A stretch of 64,000 bases of DNA from Streptomyces spinosus (GTDB lineage Bacteria; Actinomycetota; Actinomycetes; Streptomycetales; Streptomycetaceae). Below, piece after piece: positions 60,485 to 64,000 of the stretch (position 1 is its first letter; each line of letters begins with the position of its first letter). The stretch lies in NCBI RefSeq assembly GCF_020400655.1, contig NZ_JAINRC010000012.1, positions 278,377-342,376 of the forward strand, in the 5' to 3' direction. The notes beneath the pieces were generated by a model. It was given only the letters and a program-made list of their open reading frames with translations, did not search any database and was not told the origin of the DNA. Position numbers and translations under genes: made by a program.

Positions 60485-61669
60485 TTGAGCAGGCTGCGTT
60501 GGCTGACCGCGGGGGAGTCCCACGGTCCCGCACTTGTCGCGACGCTGGAGGGTCTTCCCGCCGGCGTGCCGATCACCACGGAGATGGTGGCGGACCACCT
60601 GGCGCGGCGGCGGCTCGGCTATGGCCGCGGTGCGCGGATGAAGTTCGAACGCGACGAGGTCACGTTCCTCGGCGGGGTCCGGCACGGGCTGACCCTGGGC
60701 TCCCCGGTGGCGATCATGGTGGGCAACACCGAGTGGCCGAAGTGGGAGCAGGTCATGGCGGCCGATCCGGTCGACCCCGAGGTGCTGGCGGGCCTGGCCC
60801 GCAACGCGCCGCTGACCCGCCCCCGCCCCGGCCACGCCGACCTGGCGGGCATGCAGAAGTACGGCTTCGACGAGGCCCGCCCGATCCTGGAGCGCGCCTC
60901 GGCCCGCGAGACGGCGGCCCGGGTGGCGCTGGGCGCGGTCGCCCGGTCGTACCTGAAGGAGACGGCCGGCATCGAGATCGTCTCCCACGTCGTCGAGCTC
61001 TGCTCCGTCAAGGCCCCGCGGGGCGTCTACCCGACCCCGGCCGACGTCGACAAGCTCGACGCCGACCCGCTGCGCTGCCTCGACGCGGACGCCTCCAAGG
61101 CGATGGTCGCCGAGATCGACCAGGCCCACAAGGACGGCGACACGCTGGGCGGCGTGGTCGAGGTGCTGGCCTACGGCGTCCCGGTCGGCCTCGGCTCGCA
61201 CGTGCACTGGGACCGCAAGCTGGACGCCCGCCTCGCCGGCGCGCTCATGGGCATCCAGGCGATCAAGGGCGTCGAGATCGGCGACGGCTTCGAGCTGGCC
61301 CGCGTGCCCGGCTCCCAGGCGCACGACGAGATCGTGGGCACGTCGGAGGGCATCCGGCGCGTCTCCGGCCGCTCCGGCGGCACCGAGGGCGGCCTCAGCA
61401 CGGGTGAGCTGCTGCGGGTGCGCGCGGCGATGAAGCCGATCGCCACCGTGCCGCGCGCCCTCAGGACGGTGGACGTCACCACCGGCGAGCCCGCCCAGGC
61501 CCACCACCAGCGCTCCGACGTCTCCGCCGTCCCGGCCGCCGGCATCGTCGCCGAGGCCATGGTGGCGCTCGTCCTCGCGGACGCGGTCGCCGAGAAGTTC
61601 GGCGGTGACTCCGTCCCGGAGACCCGCCGCAACGTCCGGTCGTACCTCGACAACCTGGCGATCCGGTGA
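60485..61669 (+). CDS. aroC: chorismate synthase
   Basis: 394 residues from a TTG with GAGGAG about 6 nt upstream. Signature blocks LTAGESHGPALVATLEGLPA, RRLGYGRGARMKFERDEV, RPGHADLAGMQKYGF, the FMN/EPSP-binding RASARETAARVALGAVA and SGRSGGTEGGLSTGE. It makes chorismate from EPSP, feeding aromatic amino acids, folate (pabB at 8911) and others. Stop overlaps the aroK start (GTGA). Confidence 0.97.
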   Translation: MSRLRWLTAGESHGPALVATLEGLPAGVPITTEMVADHLARRRLGYGRGARMKFERDEVTFLGGVRHGLTLGSPVAIMVGNTEWPKWEQVMAADPVDPEVLAGLARNAPLTRPRPGHADLAGMQKYGFDEARPILERASARETAARVALGAVARSYLKETAGIEIVSHVVELCSVKAPRGVYPTPADVDKLDADPLRCLDADASKAMVAEIDQAHKDGDTLGGVVEVLAYGVPVGLGSHVHWDRKLDARLAGALMGIQAIKGVEIGDGFELARVPGSQAHDEIVGTSEGIRRVSGRSGGTEGGLSTGELLRVRAAMKPIATVPRALRTVDVTTGEPAQAHHQRSDVSAVPAAGIVAEAMVALVLADAVAEKFGGDSVPETRRNVRSYLDNLAIR

Positions 61670-62184
61670 GCGGCACGCCGGTGATCGTCCTGGTCGGGCC
61701 GATGGGCGTGGGCAAGTCCACCGTCGGCCGGCTGCTCGCCGAGCGCCTCGGCGTCGGCTACCGGGACACCGACGAGGACATCGTGGCGGCCGGGGGCCGC
61801 ACCATCGCCGAGATCTTCGTGGACGAGGGCGAGGCCGCCTTCCGCGCCCTGGAGAAGGCCGCCGTGCGGGCCGCGCTCGCCGAGCACCGGGGCGTCGTCG
61901 CGCTGGGCGGCGGGGCGGTCCTGGACGCGGACACGCGCGCGCTGCTGGCCGGGCAGCGGGTGCTGTACCTCTCGATGGAGGTCGAGGAGGCCGTCAAGCG
62001 CACCGGTCTGAACGTGGCCCGCCCGCTGCTCGCGGTCAACCCGCGCAAGCAGTGGCGGGAGCTGATGGAGGCGCGCCGGCACCTGTACGAGGAGGTCGCC
62101 ACCGCCGTCGTCGCGACGGACGGCCGCACCCCGGAAGAGGTCGCGCAGGCGGCGCTGGACGCACTGGAGTTGAAGCAGGTATGA
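61666..62184 (+). CDS. aroK: shikimate kinase
   Basis: 172 residues. P-loop VGPMGVGKSTVG, DTDEDIVAAGGRTIAEIF (shikimate Asp), FRALEKAAV and ALGGGAVLD, then the lid Arg in KRTGLNVARPLL. It phosphorylates shikimate with ATP. It overlaps both neighbours (GTGA with aroC, ATGA with aroB). Confidence 0.96.
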   Translation: MSGTPVIVLVGPMGVGKSTVGRLLAERLGVGYRDTDEDIVAAGGRTIAEIFVDEGEAAFRALEKAAVRAALAEHRGVVALGGGAVLDADTRALLAGQRVLYLSMEVEEAVKRTGLNVARPLLAVNPRKQWRELMEARRHLYEEVATAVVATDGRTPEEVAQAALDALELKQV

Positions 62185-63272
62185 GCGAGGCAGTCACCCG
62201 GATCCGGATCGCCGGCACCGCGGGCACCGACCCCTACGAGGTGCTGGTGGGCCGGCAGCTCCTGGACGAGCTGCCCGGGCTGATCGGGGCACAGGCCAAG
62301 CGGGTCGCCGTGATCCACCCGGAGGCGCTGGCGGAGACCGGGGAGGCGCTGCGCGCCGACCTGGCCGACCAGGGCTACGAGGCCGTGGCCATCCAGGTGC
62401 CCAACGCCGAGGAGGCCAAGACCGCCGAGGTCGCCGCCTACTGCTGGAAGGCGCTGGGCCAGTGCGGCTTCACCCGCACCGACGTCGTCGTCGGTGTCGG
62501 CGGCGGCGCCACCACCGACCTTGCCGGGTTCGTCGCCGCGACCTGGCTGCGCGGGGTGCGCTGGATCGCCGTCCCCACGACCGTGCTGGGCATGGTCGAC
62601 GCGGCGGTCGGCGGCAAGACCGGCATCAACACCGCCGAGGGCAAGAACCTGGTCGGCGCCTTCCATCCGCCGGCCGGTGTGCTGTGCGACCTGGCCGCGC
62701 TGGACTCCCTGCCGGTGCACGACTACGTCTCCGGACTGGCCGAGATCATCAAGGCGGGGTTCATCGCCGACCCGGTGATCCTGGACCTGATCGAGGCCGA
62801 CCCGCAGGCCGCCCGCACTCCGGCGGGCCCGCACACGTCCGAGCTGATCGAGCGGTCGATCCGGGTGAAGGCCGACGTCGTCTCCTCGGACCTGAAGGAA
62901 TCGGGCCGGCGGGAGATCCTCAACTACGGTCACACGCTCGGCCACGCCATCGAGAAGAACGAGCGGTACAAGTGGCGGCATGGGGCCGCGGTCGCGGTCG
63001 GCATGCACTTCGCCGCCGAACTGGGCCGCCTCGCGGGCCGCTTGGACGACGCGACGGCCGACCGCCACCGCAGCGTCCTCGAATCGGTCGGCCTGCCGCT
63101 GCACTACCGCTACGACCAGTGGCCCAAGCTGCTGGAGGCGATGAAGGTCGACAAGAAGTCCCGTGGCGATCTGCTGCGCTTCATCGTCCTGGACGGCCTG
63201 GCCCGGCCGACCGTCCTGGAAGGCCCGGACCCGGCCGTCCTCCTCGCCGCCTACGGAGAAGTCGGCCAGTAG
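62181..63272 (+). CDS. aroB: 3-dehydroquinate synthase
   Basis: 363 residues, ATGA overlap with aroK. NAD site VVGVGGGATTDLAGFVAATW, TTVLGMVDAAVGGKTGINTAEGKNLVGAF (shown as parts), the zinc ligands in the GLAEIIKAGF helix (Glu), NYGHTLGHAIE and WRHGAAVAVGM. It turns DAHP into 3-dehydroquinate. It ends the aro operon before a terminator. Confidence 0.97.
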   Translation: MSEAVTRIRIAGTAGTDPYEVLVGRQLLDELPGLIGAQAKRVAVIHPEALAETGEALRADLADQGYEAVAIQVPNAEEAKTAEVAAYCWKALGQCGFTRTDVVVGVGGGATTDLAGFVAATWLRGVRWIAVPTTVLGMVDAAVGGKTGINTAEGKNLVGAFHPPAGVLCDLAALDSLPVHDYVSGLAEIIKAGFIADPVILDLIEADPQAARTPAGPHTSELIERSIRVKADVVSSDLKESGRREILNYGHTLGHAIEKNERYKWRHGAAVAVGMHFAAELGRLAGRLDDATADRHRSVLESVGLPLHYRYDQWPKLLEAMKVDKKSRGDLLRFIVLDGLARPTVLEGPDPAVLLAAYGEVGQ

Positions 63273-63322
63273 CCCCCGGACCCCGCGTCGCGTCCGACGT
63301 CCTTCGCCCCCGGGCACTTCGG

Positions 63323-63363
63323 ACCGTCCCCGGCCGTTTCACCAAACGACGGCCGGGGACGGT
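63323..63363 (+). terminator. terminator after aroB
   Basis: Perfect 15-bp inverted repeat (63323-63337 and 63349-63363), 11-nt loop, 50 bp after the stop. Confidence 0.8.
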
Positions 63364-63437
63364 ACCGTTCGGTAGCGAGCGGGGGCACGCCCCCTGCCGC
63401 CAGCGCCAGTTGTGTGTACGAGACGGAGTGGCAACGG

Positions 63438-64000
63438 ATGCAGCACGCAGTGGGGTCTCCGCTGCCGCCGCCCCACCAGCCGGGGCAGGGCCCGCACGCC
63501 GGCTGGGCGCCGGCCGCACACCACCCGGGAGCCCCCCAGGGGCCCGCCCCCGTCCCGCCCCCGCCGGGCTTCCCGGCTCCGCCCGGACCGGTCCCGCCGG
63601 CCCCGCAGCAGCCCCCGGCCGCCGGCCAGGTGCCGCCGCCCGCGCCCCCGCAGCACACCGCCGGCCCGCAGACTCCCGACAGCACGGGACACGTCCCGCT
63701 GTCACCCGGCGGCCCGGTCGGCGCCCCCGCGGGCCCGCCCGCCGCGGCCACCGCACCGGACCCGACGGCGACCACCCTGGCCGTCCTCCTGATCGGCCCG
63801 GCCGGCGCGGGCAAGACCAGCGTCGCCAAGTACTGGGCGGACCACCGCCGGGTCCCCACGGCCCACATCAGCCTGGACGACGTCCGCGAATGGGTGCGCT
63901 CCGGCTTCGCGGACCCGCAGGCCGGCTGGAACGACAACTCCGAGGCCCAGTACCGCCTGGCCCGTCGCACCTGCGGCTTCGCCGCGCGCAACTTCCTGGC
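63438..64000 (+). CDS. proline-rich P-loop protein (3' partial)
   Basis: The frame opened by the ATG at 63438 (weak ACGGAG about 12 nt upstream) runs to the end of the window without a stop, at least 187 residues. The first 110 residues are Pro/Gly/Ala/Gln-rich; then AVLLIGPAGAGKTSVAKYWA gives a Walker A, with HISLDDVREWVRSGFADPQ and YRLARRTCGFAARNFL after it, like the AAA_33/zeta-type small kinases that phosphorylate nucleotides or RNA ends. The substrate cannot be told. The next residues lie outside the window. Confidence 0.75.
   Translation, partial: MQHAVGSPLPPPHQPGQGPHAGWAPAAHHPGAPQGPAPVPPPPGFPAPPGPVPPAPQQPPAAGQVPPPAPPQHTAGPQTPDSTGHVPLSPGGPVGAPAGPPAAATAPDPTATTLAVLLIGPAGAGKTSVAKYWADHRRVPTAHISLDDVREWVRSGFADPQAGWNDNSEAQYRLARRTCGFAARNFL

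Overview
The window is a stretch of high-GC actinobacterial chromosome, almost certainly from Streptomyces. The G+C content is very high and third codon positions are nearly saturated with G/C. GTG and TTG starts are common, and several genes look leaderless, with a TANNNT box 6-9 nt before the start codon. The sporulation protein SsgB is present, and the gene order matches what I remember of the S. coelicolor region that carries ssgB, thrS, relA, rpsD and alaS, read in the opposite direction. It is core chromosome: I see no integrase, transposase, phage gene, CRISPR array or secondary-metabolite cluster.

Layout. (1) 1-4.3 kb: tail of a BluB-CobT fusion, a CysG-type precorrin-2 dehydrogenase/uroporphyrinogen methyltransferase and a SpoU methyltransferase, so cobalamin/siroheme synthesis. 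(2) 4.3-8.2 kb: Ser/Thr kinase, a 58-residue membrane protein, an APH-fold protein and a zinc-ribbon protein. (3) 8.26-8.73 kb: five tRNA genes on the minus strand (three Val-GAC, Cys, Gly). (4) 8.9-12.3 kb: pabB-pabC, a double GNAT protein and a DsbA-like protein. (5) 12.5-18.2 kb: small membrane proteins, a CGNR regulator, ssgB, a PGPGW membrane protein, two tRNA-Val(CAC), an epoxide-hydrolase-like enzyme and an SRPBCC protein. (6) 18.2-20.9 kb: a DnaQ-type exonuclease facing a DUF4365 (PD-(D/E)XK-like) protein that is translationally coupled to an unknown protein with an OB-like C-terminus.

(7) 21-28 kb: thrS, a HIT hydrolase, an unknown membrane protein and EF-G2. (8) 28.2-30.9 kb: phosphatidylinositol-phosphate synthase, acyltransferase and PimA, with overlapping stop/start codons. 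(9) 31-33.2 kb: a LemA-like protein and pdxST. (10) 33.3-43.6 kb: yebC, ruvCAB, yajC-secD-secF-apt and relA. (11) 43.6-50.3 kb: a DUF349 protein, cyclophilin, MBL hydrolase, hisS, VKOR and rarA. (12) 50.3-57.5 kb: rpsD behind a long structured leader, a STAND ATPase with a palindrome just before its start, and the DUF948-small protein-alaS-ruvX operon. (13) 57.6-64 kb: mltG, aroE, aroC-aroK-aroB and the start of a proline-rich P-loop protein that runs off the window.

Most of the content is translation (three aminoacyl-tRNA synthetases, S4, seven tRNAs, EF-G2, RelA), protein export, recombination (RuvABC, RuvX, RarA), envelope phospholipids, cofactors and the shikimate pathway. The least explained parts are the nuclease-like trio at 18.2-20.9 kb, several unassigned palindromes in promoter regions, the rpsD leader, and short duplications that span two stop codons.
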